A stretch of 64,000 nt of DNA from Bacteroidales bacterium (GCA_003142255.1 PLLO01000008.1:62001-126000), one strand, 5' to 3'; positions 48,360 through 57,774 are shown, numbered from the stretch's first letter. Numbers and translations: made by a program. Notes: generated by a model from the letters alone, not told the origin.

Positions 48360-49196
48360 TCAGGGTTGCATTTTTTTGGCTTCCCAGTCGCTTAAATTGC
48401 CTTCTGTAGTTCGTGTGCCAATCATCTTTTCCCCATTAACCTGGCCGGTATATAGATGTTTATCAATCCTGAAAGTAATACTGCTGCCATTAACCTTTCC
48501 CTCTGAAACCGGGAATGTAATACCATGTGAGGTCAGCCAGCCGTGAACTACCTGGTACGATTGCTTCAGAGTCAGAATATCATTTCCGATCTTCCATTCA
48601 CCACTTGCTTTCGCCGGAACAATCCACAAATATGCCGTATTCCATCCATTGGGATTTTCTTCAGTAATTATCTCCTTATCAGGAATCCAGTCGCCCATGG
48701 CAAATGTGTTGGAAACAACCCTTGTCCCTGGTTTAAGGTCAAGTAACTTTGGCCTGAGCTTTTTATTTATATCAGGCAGGAGGAACAGGATTATCACAGT
48801 TGCTTTTGATAAGTCGCATTTGAAAAGATCACCCTCAATGAATTCCGTTTTGCTGCTTACCCCATCCTTTTCAGCATTCCTGACAGAGAGTTCCACCAGG
48901 TCGTGATTGTACTCAATTCCGAGAGCATGTGCCCCAAGCTTTGCCGCCGAAATGACCACCCTTCCATCGCCTGATCCAAGATCAAAGACATAATCGTCGG
49001 GAGTGACTTTCGCCATGGAAAACATAACGGAAATCAATTCCGGAGGTGAGGGTACCCATACAACATCTTTGCCTTTCTGCCCGACTTCAGGAATAAAGCC
49101 GTTATTATGACCAACTTGCTGTGCGCTCAGAATTCCGTTAAGGAGCAGCAGAATCGTGAGCGGAAATGTAAGTCTGAAGCAGAATTTTGTTTTCAT
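48360..49196 (-). CDS. class I SAM-dependent methyltransferase-like protein with a signal peptide
   Basis: 278 residues. A cleavable-looking signal (1-25, hydrophobic FPLTILLLLNGILSAQ) precedes a Rossmann methyltransferase domain (about 45-180): VFDLGSGDGRVVISAAKLGA binds SAM, GIEYNHDLVELS and FIEGDLFKCDLS follow. The C-terminal part (about 190-278) is an extra beta-rich segment with WEAKKMQP at the end. DOT1-like group by the first motif. A secreted SAM enzyme is odd because SAM is cytoplasmic; the start may be wrong, but the first internal Met is too far into the domain. Confidence 0.7.
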   Translation of the reverse strand: MKTKFCFRLTFPLTILLLLNGILSAQQVGHNNGFIPEVGQKGKDVVWVPSPPELISVMFSMAKVTPDDYVFDLGSGDGRVVISAAKLGAHALGIEYNHDLVELSVRNAEKDGVSSKTEFIEGDLFKCDLSKATVIILFLLPDINKKLRPKLLDLKPGTRVVSNTFAMGDWIPDKEIITEENPNGWNTAYLWIVPAKASGEWKIGNDILTLKQSYQVVHGWLTSHGITFPVSEGKVNGSSITFRIDKHLYTGQVNGEKMIGTRTTEGNLSDWEAKKMQP

Positions 49197-49247
49197 TTTT
49201 TCCGGATCCGATAGTTTCAGTTCAGTGGTTCTGATAAGGTTCTGTTT

Positions 49248-50363
49248 CTAATATTTAATAAGCCTGTATACATAATTTGCTATTGACAGGCATGATGTCA
49301 TCCCTGGCGATTCCATGCCTATGAGGTTTATAAATCCAGGGTTTCCCCTGGAGCTCTCTTCCATTATATAAAAATCGTGTATCGGCTCTCCCTTCTTCTG
49401 TGTTTTCGGTCTTATGCCTGCCATTTCAGGAATGATATCGTCGTATTCAAGAAAAGGCAGGAATTTTTTTGCTGACTTCCAGAATGTCTCCTGCTTGGAC
49501 GGATCGACACGATAATCGTAAACGTTTGATTCAAGATAAGTTACATCAGGTCCTAGTTTTACACCTCCACCCATATCGATTGTAACGTGTATCCCTATTC
49601 CTTCCATATTAGTGTGAGGAACCGGATAAACAAGCCGGCTTATAAGCCTGTTTTTCGGGGGCTTGACCCTGAAGTACTCCCCTTTGCAAAAACTTATTTT
49701 GAGTTTTTCATCATTCATTCCCGCCATCTCTGAGATCTTATCGGAAGTAAGCCCTGCTGAATTAATCACGAGGGATGACGTAAAACTGTAATTTTTCTTG
49801 TCGGTATCGAGGAGAGTGATCTCATAGCCTCCATCAATTTTTTTGATGCCCGTTACTTCGCTGCCATATACGATCTGACCTCTCTGGTTCAGGATGTTAA
49901 TCTCGAGCCTTTTCATCAGCGAATGGGTATCAACTATTCCAGTGGTAGGGGAGAAGAGTGCTTTAAGTGCAAAAATGTTCGGTTCAAGAGCAGCGATCTG
50001 ATCCTGTTCCATTATTTCAAGGTCGACGCCGTTAAGGGCAGAATTATTTTTAATTCCCTCGATTACAGCAACTTCTTCGCGGGAGGTTGCAACAATCAGC
50101 TTTCCGCAGTTATTTACCGGGATTTCATATTTCCGGCAATAATCGTACAGCAGGCTCTTGCCCTCCAAGCATAACTGTGCTTTAAGGCTTCCCTTGGGGT
50201 AATATATTCCTGCATGGATTACTTCGCTGTTGCGGCTGCTGGTCTCCTGTCCGAATGTCGGATGTTTTTCGATTACGAAAACATTATTGTTGCTGCCTGA
50301 TATTTTTTCTGCGATTGCAAGTCCGATAACGCCTGCACCAATGATAGTTATTTCCGCATCCAT
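49248..50363 (-). CDS. lhgO: FAD-dependent oxidoreductase, L-2-hydroxyglutarate oxidase-like
   Basis: 371 residues from ATG 50363 (the longer frame from 50438 lacks sense upstream of the FAD motif). FAD dinucleotide-binding motif IIGAGVIGLAIAEKISGSNN at the N-terminus, FGQETSSRNSEVIHAGIYYP (typical LhgO/glycerol-dehydrogenase-like block) and C-terminal PGFINLIGMESPGMTSCLSI. Likely oxidises L-2-hydroxyglutarate and passes electrons to the membrane. The symbol is by family similarity. Confidence 0.82.
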   Translation of the reverse strand: MDAEITIIGAGVIGLAIAEKISGSNNNVFVIEKHPTFGQETSSRNSEVIHAGIYYPKGSLKAQLCLEGKSLLYDYCRKYEIPVNNCGKLIVATSREEVAVIEGIKNNSALNGVDLEIMEQDQIAALEPNIFALKALFSPTTGIVDTHSLMKRLEINILNQRGQIVYGSEVTGIKKIDGGYEITLLDTDKKNYSFTSSLVINSAGLTSDKISEMAGMNDEKLKISFCKGEYFRVKPPKNRLISRLVYPVPHTNMEGIGIHVTIDMGGGVKLGPDVTYLESNVYDYRVDPSKQETFWKSAKKFLPFLEYDDIIPEMAGIRPKTQKKGEPIHDFYIMEESSRGNPGFINLIGMESPGMTSCLSIANYVYRLIKY

Positions 50364-50477
50364 CTGTAAACTTCTTTCTGAATTTCGTTCCTTATCATGA
50401 ACACGGCATAAAAATAATCTTAATAGTTTATCAGGCAATAATCTTTTTAATTATTGCACACTATATTCCATTGACTC

Positions 50478-50525
50478 CCGGCTTTTGCCTTTTTACTTTT
50501 GCCTTTTGCCTTTCGCCTTTTTACT
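50478..50525. repeat. TTTTGCC simple repeats before the small membrane gene
   Basis: GGCTTTTGCC, TTTTTACTTTTGCC, TTTTGCC and TTTCGCCTTTTTAC occur in succession with a 7-14 base period. Low-complexity intergenic repeat, common in Bacteroidota; may help end the transcript of the gene at 50521. Confidence 0.5.
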
Positions 50526-50724
50526 TCTTATTGCATTCGCATCTGTTCATTACTATGAACAGAGCAATTGTGATCAGGAAGAAGCTATTAGCCACAGTAA
50601 AATAATTTACAACATGACTGATACCGAACAGACCACTCCCTGTCAGAAGTGAAATCGCTGCAAGAAGAATAATCAGAATACCTGCTCCAAGGGAACACCA
50701 CCCAATCAAGTTTAATGCTTTCAT
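50521..50724 (-). CDS. small two-helix membrane protein, unknown
   Basis: 67 residues: MKALNLIGWCSLGAGILIIL, then two predicted helices (about 8-28 and 42-59) and a charged Cys-containing tail RCECNKK. No family recognised. It lies alone between the LhgO-like gene and a 300-base gap. The gap 50725-51024 holds no gene or clear signal apart from AT-rich sequence. Confidence 0.55.
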   Translation of the reverse strand: MKALNLIGWCSLGAGILIILLAAISLLTGSGLFGISHVVNYFTVANSFFLITIALFIVMNRCECNKK

Positions 50725-51024
50725 GGCTTTGGTTGTTAGTTAATAACTGAAAACCATCCTTTTACCAAAGGTAATAATTCGACTGATACAAATCAATAGG
50801 TTCGAAAAGGCATAGTCATATAGTCATTTCTATTGATACTATTTAATCCAAAAATAAAATTCTAACCGGTTGAACATGTTGATGTTTTTGTACAGATAAT
50901 AAATGTTTAATTTATTGGCTTTTGTACAAAACAATTATAACTTTACATTAATGACCTAAAACTCAGAACAGTATTTCGTGGTAATATTTCCTAAGGCGCA
51001 GTTTGCTAATCAAAATTGTCTTTC

Positions 51025-51855
51025 ATGAAAAGAATTATCATTTCCCTTCTCCTCCTTTTCGGATTGCTCCCTTTTATTCAAAGCCAGACCGTCGACAGTA
51101 TTAAAGTTGAACAGGCAGGAGATCTGATCAAGATCCATTACAAGATCCTGAATTCAAATCCAAACCAGGTTTTCAGAGTTACTGTTTTATGTTCAATTAA
51201 CGGAGGATTGCAATCCGTAATTAAAAGTCTTTCTGGCGATTTTGGCGACAATGTCGTGGGAGGAAGATCCGAATATATGGTTCTGTGGGACGTACTTAAA
51301 GATGTGGATGAAGTCAAATCGGTTGATTTTTCAGTGAAAGCTGAACTGATCAGGGATAACACTAATCTGAATTTAAAAGAGGCCAAGAAAGATAAAGTCC
51401 ATAAAAAAAACTTCAACATTATGGCATCAGCTCAACTACCGGGACCCGGTTTCGGCATTCGGACTGGTTATATGGGTAATTTCGGATTTTCGGTCCAATA
51501 TATAGTTGGAAAAGCTGTATTAATACCGAATAGTGGTTACACTAGTAGACCCAACTTAAAGCACATAACTCTTGATCTCACCAAGAGAATTATCAACAAA
51601 GAATCTTTTCAGATGCACATGATGATCGGAATGGGAGTTGGTCAAGCAATTATCAAAGAGGTGTATTCGGGTTATACAGATTATAAAATCAAATATGAGC
51701 CTATAGGTGAACTTGGTTTTGCATGCTGCTTGCGTAAATCTACCTTCGCGTTAACATATTCACACATTTTTTTCGCTTTAGGAGAAGATACACAGACTGA
51801 GTCCGCATTAAGTAAACTTAATTTTTTAGCTCTCAGTTTTGGATTAAGATTTTGA
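51025..51855 (+). CDS. secreted protein: conserved Ig-like domain plus OmpA-like barrel, paralogue 1
   Basis: 276 residues from ATG 51025 (TTG at 51016 is an unlikely start). Signal peptide (1-21, ending QSQ), then a beta-sandwich (about 22-112) with KIHYKILNSN, INGGL, GDFGDNVVGG and VLWDVLKDVDEVKSVDFSV. This WDVL motif block is known to me from Bacteroidota proteins linked to sulfatase-modifying-factor-like or caspase proteins; the second half (about 125-276) is an eight-strand barrel-like segment ending FGLRF. The next gene is a paralogue with about 73% identity in the first 112 residues but a barrel only about 30% identical (by eye). A caspase-like gene follows the pair. Function unknown. 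Confidence 0.75.
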   Translation: MKRIIISLLLLFGLLPFIQSQTVDSIKVEQAGDLIKIHYKILNSNPNQVFRVTVLCSINGGLQSVIKSLSGDFGDNVVGGRSEYMVLWDVLKDVDEVKSVDFSVKAELIRDNTNLNLKEAKKDKVHKKNFNIMASAQLPGPGFGIRTGYMGNFGFSVQYIVGKAVLIPNSGYTSRPNLKHITLDLTKRIINKESFQMHMMIGMGVGQAIIKEVYSGYTDYKIKYEPIGELGFACCLRKSTFALTYSHIFFALGEDTQTESALSKLNFLALSFGLRF

Positions 51856-51931
51856 AATATGACTCCAATAAATTATAATATTTTTATCCGATATGAATTC
51901 AGGAAATAAAATATTCTATAATAAAATATTC

Positions 51932-52753
51932 ATGAAAAAAATAGCCTTCTCCCTTCTCCTCCTTTTCGGATTGCTTCCTTTTGTTCAAAGCCAGACCGTC
52001 GACAGCATTAAAGTCGAGCAGGCCGGAGAATTGATAAAGATCCATTATAAGATCCTCAATTCCACCCAGTACCAGACCTTTAAAGTTAGCGTATCAGCCA
52101 AGATAAACGGTGGACTTGAATCAAAGCTCGAGAGCCTTATTGGCGATGTTGGAGATGCTGTGAAGGGGGGCAAGGACAACTACATTGTTATATGGGATGT
52201 GCTGAAGGATGTGGATGAAGTAAAATCGGTTGATTTTTCTGTGCGGGCAGAACTGTTAATAGACAATACTCCGAAAGTAAAGAATTCCCATGATAAATCT
52301 GATCCTAAATACTGGTCAAAAGAGAGATTTTATATAATTGCAGCAATTGCCACAGGTACCGATTATTTTCTATTTGGGGGTCGTTTAGGTTATATGGGGA
52401 ACTATGGATTTTCATTAGGCCTTGAAGTCGGAAAAAAGAATTATACTGCTGTTTTTGATAAAAAAACTTATAATTCATCTGCATTTGGACTGGATCTTTC
52501 AAAGCGGATAGTAAATAATAACAATTTTCAGCTCCATCTTCTTTTCGGTATTGCTACCGGAGACCAAGAATCAACAGACCCTTCCAGAGAATATCAGCCA
52601 AGCATGCGCTATGGATATGATTTTGGGCTTGTTGCAGGAATTGGAAGAACAGCCCTTTATTTAGGCTATTCTGCAATAAAGAAACCATTCTTTTCATCAG
52701 CTGATTCGGAAGGTACGTCATGGGTAAATTTTGGAGTTGGAGTAAGGTTTTAA
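51932..52753 (+). CDS. secreted protein: conserved Ig-like domain plus OmpA-like barrel, paralogue 2
   Basis: 273 residues from ATG 51932 (an upstream ATG at 51893 adds 13 residues before the signal). Signal peptide (1-21), Ig-like domain with GDVGDAVKGG and VIWDVLKDVDEVKSVDFSV, then a barrel-like C-terminus (FYIIAAIATGT...GVGVRF). First 112 residues are near identical to paralogue 1, also at the nucleotide level (e.g. both contain CTTCTCCTCCTTTTCGGATT), showing recent duplication or gene conversion of the 5' half. The caspase-like gene begins 26 bases after its stop. Confidence 0.75.
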   Translation: MKKIAFSLLLLFGLLPFVQSQTVDSIKVEQAGELIKIHYKILNSTQYQTFKVSVSAKINGGLESKLESLIGDVGDAVKGGKDNYIVIWDVLKDVDEVKSVDFSVRAELLIDNTPKVKNSHDKSDPKYWSKERFYIIAAIATGTDYFLFGGRLGYMGNYGFSLGLEVGKKNYTAVFDKKTYNSSAFGLDLSKRIVNNNNFQLHLLFGIATGDQESTDPSREYQPSMRYGYDFGLVAGIGRTALYLGYSAIKKPFFSSADSEGTSWVNFGVGVRF

Positions 52754-52779
52754 ACTATGTTTCTATAATAAATAACATT

Positions 52780-54273
52780 ATGAAAAGGGCATCATTAGGT
52801 TTATTATTAGTTGTTTTTTCGCTTTCCGGATTTTCTCAGGTCTCCGAAAGCAAATCGGGCGTTCAGCAGCTCAATATTTCCAAAAAAGGGACTGAGCAAA
52901 GATCGTTTACCGACGCAAGCCGTGCTCCGGCAGATATTACTCCTCCGGTTATAACCCTGCAATCACCCGCACTGTCGAAAGACTCACTCATAAAATCAGA
53001 TACGCGCACATTGATAGTGAAAGGAAAGGTTGAAGATGCCGGTGGCGTTTATGCGGTTATGGTAAACGGCATTGAGGCAAAAGTGTCAGCCGACGGCCAG
53101 TTCCTCGCCGAGATTCCCCAGGCATTCGGGAAAAACACTGTCAAAGTAATTGCCACTGATATTGCGCTCAACAGCTCAAAGCTACAGTTCTATGCCGAAA
53201 GACTCACCATAGCGCTGCCTGATCTGGTTACTGCTGAAGCTGCTAAACCCGTAAAACCTTTTAACACATATACTATTACTATCACTCAGCCGGCAACATC
53301 GGCATTTAAAACTCCCAGTGATAAATATAATTTAAAGGCATGTGTAAAGGCCTCTGCACCGATAAAAAAGCTTATGATCTATCGCGACGGCTCGTTCGTT
53401 AACGGTTACCTGGCAAACCAGATTATACAAAAGGGCGATTGCTCTTTCCAGGTCGATGAACCGGTATCCCTTAAGCTTGGGATGAATGAATTAAAGATCG
53501 AGGTTTATGCTGCCGACGACACCATAAGTAAAAGCGTAACTATTGAATACAGTTTTGATGCAGCCCGTAACTTTGCGCTTCTGATCGGGAATGAAAAGTA
53601 CGACGATCCTACCATTCCCGAGCTGGATGAACCTGTGAAAGATGTTGCCGAGCTCTATACTACCCTGACCAAAGATTATAATTTTGATCCGCAAAACGTG
53701 ATCCTGCTCAAGAACGAGACCAAGGGAAAGATAATAGGTACACTGCATGAGCTCAGGTCAAAAATAACACCTGCCGATAACCTTTTGATTTTCTATGCTG
53801 GTCACGGTTACTGGGATGAGGGAATGGGCGTCGGGTACTGGTTCCCAAGGGATGCTGAAAAGAACAATCCTGTAAACTGGATACCTAATACTGACCTTAC
53901 AAATTATATTGAGGCAATAAAAACCAAACATACCCTCCTTATTGCTGATGCCTGTTTCAGCGGTGCTATCTTCAAAACCAGGGCTGTCTTCAGCGCAACT
54001 TATGCAATCGAGATGCTTTACCAGCTTAACAGCCGCAAAGCAATAACCAGCGGTAACATGAAAGAGGTTCCTGACAAAAGCGTGTTTTTCCAGTACCTGC
54101 TTAAAAGCCTGAAAGAGAATACAAACGAATATCTTCCTTCAGAAGAACTCTTCTCAAAAATGAGAATTGCTGTTATCAACAACAGCGAGAATGTGCCTCA
54201 GTACGGTACTATTCAGAATGTCGGCGATGAAGGCGGTGATTTTATCTTCATTAAAAGAAAGACAGTTAAATAG
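52780..54273 (+). CDS. secreted caspase-like (C14-type) protease
   Basis: 497 residues from ATG 52780; a longer frame from 52720 overlaps the paralogue and would destroy its signal peptide. Signal peptide (1-19, ending GFSQ); two beta-sandwich domains (about 55-140, PPVITLQSPALSKDS; and about 160-260); then a caspase fold (about 265-490): NFALLIGNEKYDDPTIPELD, catalytic His342 in YAGHGYWDEG, catalytic Cys392 in LIADACFSGAIF. Both catalytic residues are present, so it should be an active cysteine protease of the metacaspase/orthocaspase type. It directly follows the two barrel paralogues. Confidence 0.88.
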   Translation: MKRASLGLLLVVFSLSGFSQVSESKSGVQQLNISKKGTEQRSFTDASRAPADITPPVITLQSPALSKDSLIKSDTRTLIVKGKVEDAGGVYAVMVNGIEAKVSADGQFLAEIPQAFGKNTVKVIATDIALNSSKLQFYAERLTIALPDLVTAEAAKPVKPFNTYTITITQPATSAFKTPSDKYNLKACVKASAPIKKLMIYRDGSFVNGYLANQIIQKGDCSFQVDEPVSLKLGMNELKIEVYAADDTISKSVTIEYSFDAARNFALLIGNEKYDDPTIPELDEPVKDVAELYTTLTKDYNFDPQNVILLKNETKGKIIGTLHELRSKITPADNLLIFYAGHGYWDEGMGVGYWFPRDAEKNNPVNWIPNTDLTNYIEAIKTKHTLLIADACFSGAIFKTRAVFSATYAIEMLYQLNSRKAITSGNMKEVPDKSVFFQYLLKSLKENTNEYLPSEELFSKMRIAVINNSENVPQYGTIQNVGDEGGDFIFIKRKTVK

Positions 54274-54414
54274 TAACGTAAAAGAGATTTACTGAAAGCA
54301 GGACTCTCCCTGATTATCATGGGCCTGATGATCTCCTGAATTTAAAAAGCAATCTGGATCCCGTGCAAAAACAGGTAAAAATCTCTAACTTTACTGTTTT
54401 AAGGGGAAAAATCT

Positions 54415-56535
54415 ATGCGTAAAACATCCTTTTGTCTATTGCCTTTGGTAATAGTGCTGATTTCTATTAGTTGCGATAAAGAAGCTAAAATAGACCGCTT
54501 TGCCCTTGTCGCCAGGCATAATGTTCATAACAGCGTTATCGACAGCCTTAATTCTTTGACCGTCGGGAATGGCCGGTTTGCATTTACTGTTGATGTGACC
54601 GGTTTGCAGACATTCCCTGAATTTTATTCAAGGGGGATATCCCTGGGAACAATGTCGGAGTGGGGATGGCATACCGGACTGAACCCTGAAAACTATAACC
54701 TGTCAGATGTTTACAGATCTTACAGAGTCCACGGAAGAGATGTTGATTATGTTCACCAGTTCAAGGCAGGCGACGGTGAAAGAAAAGCTGCTGCAACCGG
54801 CTGGCTAAGGGCAAATCCGCATCGGATTCATCTTGGAATGATTGGTTTGCAGCTATTTACTAAAGATGGGAAAGAAGCAGTGATAGGCAATATTGAGAAT
54901 AATGCTCAGTCCCTCTACCCATGGACAGGTACCATAGAAAGCAATTTTACAATTGATGGAACCCCAGTAAAAGTGCTTACAATCTGCCATCCCGATCAGG
55001 ATATGGTCTCAGCCAGGATTGAATCAAAAATGATAGGAGAGGGCAGACTGAAGGTGAAGATAAACTTCCCACTTGGGACATCCGATCCGAACGGATATGA
55101 TTTCAATTCACCTGAAAAGCACATTACTAAGATAATAGCCGATAATCCGGGTGAGACTATTTTCGAAAGGAGCCAGGATTCTGATAAGTATTATGTGAAG
55201 CTCCTTCACAAAGAGGGTATTTTAAAACAGGCTTCACAGCATCTCTATTTTATCGAGCCGAACCGCGCCGATTCAACCTTTGAATTCTCATGCAGCTTCA
55301 GCAAGGATCTGAATGATATTGAACCGGTTGATTTTGATACCGCCCATGAAGCAAGCAGGTTAAGCTGGGAAAAATTCTGGATGGAAGGAGGAGCAGCTGA
55401 TTTTTCAGAATGCACCGATCCGAGAGCTTTTGATCTTGAAAGGAGAGTTATACTCTCTCAGTACCTTACAAGGATACAGTGCAGCGGATCATTTCCTCCG
55501 GCTGAAACTGGACTTACCTACAATAGCTGGTTTGGAAAATTTCACCTCGAGATGCACTGGTGGCATGCTGTTCATTTTGCACTCTGGAATCACGGAGATA
55601 TACTGGAGAGACAGATGAAGTATTACAGTGATATTCTTCAGAATGCCCGTCAAACCGCACTGCATCAGGGTTATAAAGGCGCAAGATGGCCAAAGATGAC
55701 TGACAGGGACGGAAGGGAGAGTCCAAGCAATGTTGGGACCTATCTGATATGGCAGCAGCCGCATCCAATATTTTTTGCAGAACTGCTCTACACGAATGCA
55801 GTGAACAAGCAGGAGATACTTGAAAGATATAAGGATATTGTATTCGAGACAGCTGATTTCATGGCATCGTATGCCTGGTATGACAGCGCTTCCGGTAAAT
55901 ATACGCTTGGTCCTGTCCTGATTCCTGCCCAGGAGAGCCTGAACAGGGAGACTACCATAAACCCTGCATTCGAGACTGTTTACTGGTACTGGGGACTTAA
56001 GACTGCACAGGAATGGAAGAAGCGGCTTGGAGAAAAAGCCGATCCCTTATGGCAGGATATAACAAAAAAAATATCTCCTCTGGCAGTCAGTGACGGACTA
56101 TACCTCTGCTCTGAAGATACCAGGGATTCTTACAGCAATCCGAGATATATGAGTGACCATCCCATTGTTTCGGGAATATATGGAGTGCTGCCAAAGACAA
56201 AGCTGGTCGATATAAGGATACTTGGAAACTCTCTTGACACCATCATGAAGAAGTGGAACTGGAAGTCAACATGGGGGTGGGATTTCCCCATGCTGGCAAT
56301 GTCGGCAGCAGCAATCGGCAGGGGTGAGCAGGCTATCGATTTCATGATGATGGATGCTCCAAAGAACCGATATCTGATTAACGGACATAATTATCAGGAT
56401 GCAAGGCTGGCAATTTATCTGCCCGGTAATGGAGGTCTCCTCACGGCAGTGGCAAAAATGTGCGTTTCGGATCAGTTCCCCCATAACGGAAAATGGAAAG
56501 TGAAATGGGAAAACCTTGGAAAATACGTCGAATAA
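54415..56535 (+). CDS. GH65-like six-hairpin glycosidase lipoprotein
   Basis: 706 residues, lipoprotein (LISISC, Cys20). An N-terminal beta-sandwich (about 25-300) precedes an alpha/alpha six-hairpin barrel (about 330-680) with EMHWWHAVHFALWNHGDILE (the HWWH block is typical of GH65-like proteins), LIPAQESLN (candidate general acid Glu) and YWYWGLKTAQEWKKRLG. Family placement in GH65 or a neighbouring clan is by eye. It is not near a SusC/D pair. Confidence 0.7.
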   Translation: MRKTSFCLLPLVIVLISISCDKEAKIDRFALVARHNVHNSVIDSLNSLTVGNGRFAFTVDVTGLQTFPEFYSRGISLGTMSEWGWHTGLNPENYNLSDVYRSYRVHGRDVDYVHQFKAGDGERKAAATGWLRANPHRIHLGMIGLQLFTKDGKEAVIGNIENNAQSLYPWTGTIESNFTIDGTPVKVLTICHPDQDMVSARIESKMIGEGRLKVKINFPLGTSDPNGYDFNSPEKHITKIIADNPGETIFERSQDSDKYYVKLLHKEGILKQASQHLYFIEPNRADSTFEFSCSFSKDLNDIEPVDFDTAHEASRLSWEKFWMEGGAADFSECTDPRAFDLERRVILSQYLTRIQCSGSFPPAETGLTYNSWFGKFHLEMHWWHAVHFALWNHGDILERQMKYYSDILQNARQTALHQGYKGARWPKMTDRDGRESPSNVGTYLIWQQPHPIFFAELLYTNAVNKQEILERYKDIVFETADFMASYAWYDSASGKYTLGPVLIPAQESLNRETTINPAFETVYWYWGLKTAQEWKKRLGEKADPLWQDITKKISPLAVSDGLYLCSEDTRDSYSNPRYMSDHPIVSGIYGVLPKTKLVDIRILGNSLDTIMKKWNWKSTWGWDFPMLAMSAAAIGRGEQAIDFMMMDAPKNRYLINGHNYQDARLAIYLPGNGGLLTAVAKMCVSDQFPHNGKWKVKWENLGKYVE

Positions 56536-56632
56536 TTCTTTAAATAATTTGAAATAGCAGGGTTTTATTTAATTTTCCGGTATGATTTATGATTATCAAA
56601 GAAATGTATTAATGGAATAAAGCGATTGAAAA

Positions 56633-57307
56633 ATGAAAAAGATTTATAGCCATTCCTTTACAAAATTCTTTACTTCACTCATCCTCTGTGGCTTTTCTGT
56701 TTTTGTTTCGGCTCAGGTCACTTCAGAAGGTTCAATGCCTCAGTATCTTATAAGCCAGTTTGTATCCGGCACTATCAGGATGAAAAACAGCCAGGGACAA
56801 ACCCAGATTATGAATTACAATACAGTAACCGAAAAGATGGTCTTTATCAAAGGTGATAAGTATTACGACCTTATAAATCCGGAAATGGTCGATACCATCA
56901 CCCTTGAGGGTCGCAAATTTGTCCCGGTCGGTAAATCCTTCTATGAGGTTTTGTATGCAGGTCAGACTTCTCTTTATATTCAGAATAAAAGCAGCCTGCT
57001 TCCTCCCGGGAAACCTGTTGGATACGGAGGTACTTCGCAGGTTGCATCTTCTGATTATTTATCAACTGTCAATCTTGATGGAGTACAATGGAACCTGAAG
57101 CTGCCTTCTGATTATACTGTGGTACCAAGGCCTGTTTACTGGATCCGAAGGGGAAAAGAATGGTTTGATTTCACCAATGAGAAACAGTTTTTGAAACTCT
57201 TCCCCGATAAGGCCGGGGTTCTGAAGGAGCATATTAAGTCGGACAAGATTAAATTTGACAAGCCTGAGAGCGTTGCAAAACTTATGGAATATTTTAACTC
57301 ATTATAA
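56633..57307 (+). CDS. secreted protein of unknown function
   Basis: 224 residues with signal peptide (1-28, ending VSAQ). The rest has few landmarks: VSGTIRMKNSQGQTQIMNYN, ITLEGRKFVPVGKSFYEVL and a C-terminal RRGKEWFDFTNEKQFLKLFP. No family recognised. It lies between the GH65-like lipoprotein and the convergent DUF4342 gene (32 bases away). Confidence 0.6.
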   Translation: MKKIYSHSFTKFFTSLILCGFSVFVSAQVTSEGSMPQYLISQFVSGTIRMKNSQGQTQIMNYNTVTEKMVFIKGDKYYDLINPEMVDTITLEGRKFVPVGKSFYEVLYAGQTSLYIQNKSSLLPPGKPVGYGGTSQVASSDYLSTVNLDGVQWNLKLPSDYTVVPRPVYWIRRGKEWFDFTNEKQFLKLFPDKAGVLKEHIKSDKIKFDKPESVAKLMEYFNSL

Positions 57308-57339
57308 AAGCTGGAAAAGGGTAAACGAATTGGTTTTCG

Positions 57340-57612
57340 CTAATCTTTTTTTTCGGTGCTTTCTCGTTTTTCCACGACGATAGTATAATCCATTGCCAGG
57401 GCTGCCAGGGTTCCCACGGCAGCATAAATTGGTACGAGAAGGACGCCTATGGCTCCGACAGTAAGGGGAAATTCCATGATGGTATTATCCTTGTCGTTTT
57501 TGATTATAATCCTTCTGGCGTTTCCCTCTTTTATTATCTCCTTAATTTTGGCTAATATTTCATCGCCCGAGACTTTGAACGTCTCATGAAAAGATTGCTT
57601 ATTGTCTGCCAT
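57340..57612 (-). CDS. DUF4342 protein
   Basis: 90 residues; one DUF4342 domain (about 7-80) with DEILAKIKEIIKEGNARRII and MEFPLTVGAIGVLLVPIYAAV, a membrane-association-like hydrophobic end. Cytoplasmic or peripheral. Role unknown; often in stress contexts. The tail is KRESTEKKD. Convergent with the previous gene. Confidence 0.85.
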   Translation of the reverse strand: MADNKQSFHETFKVSGDEILAKIKEIIKEGNARRIIIKNDKDNTIMEFPLTVGAIGVLLVPIYAAVGTLAALAMDYTIVVEKRESTEKKD

Positions 57613-57738
57613 TTGAGGTCATTTAAAGATTATTACGGTTTAGATTATCAATGATAAAATTAGCCATTATTCATTGCGAAAACAAGAAAATTTTCATAAC
57701 CCGGGAATCCATTAGCTTCAATATAAGACGCCATCAAA

Positions 57739-57774
57739 TAAAAAACCCTCCTTCGTTCTGCGGACCAAGGAGGG
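57739..57774 (-). terminator. orphan intrinsic terminator on the minus strand
   Basis: CCCTCCTT (57746-57753) and AAGGAGGG (57767-57774) pair across 13 bases; on the minus strand the stem is followed by a T-rich run (plus-strand A-rich 57738-57745). A second small stem AGTCGG/CCGACT (57778-57795) lies just before it. No gene on the minus strand between here and 58500 could be the transcript ending here. Confidence 0.7.

Noticed and set aside
52720-52779. Upstream start of the caspase-like gene overlapping paralogue 2
   Set aside because: The extra 20 residues are the paralogue's end in another frame and hide the clear signal peptide beginning at 52780.
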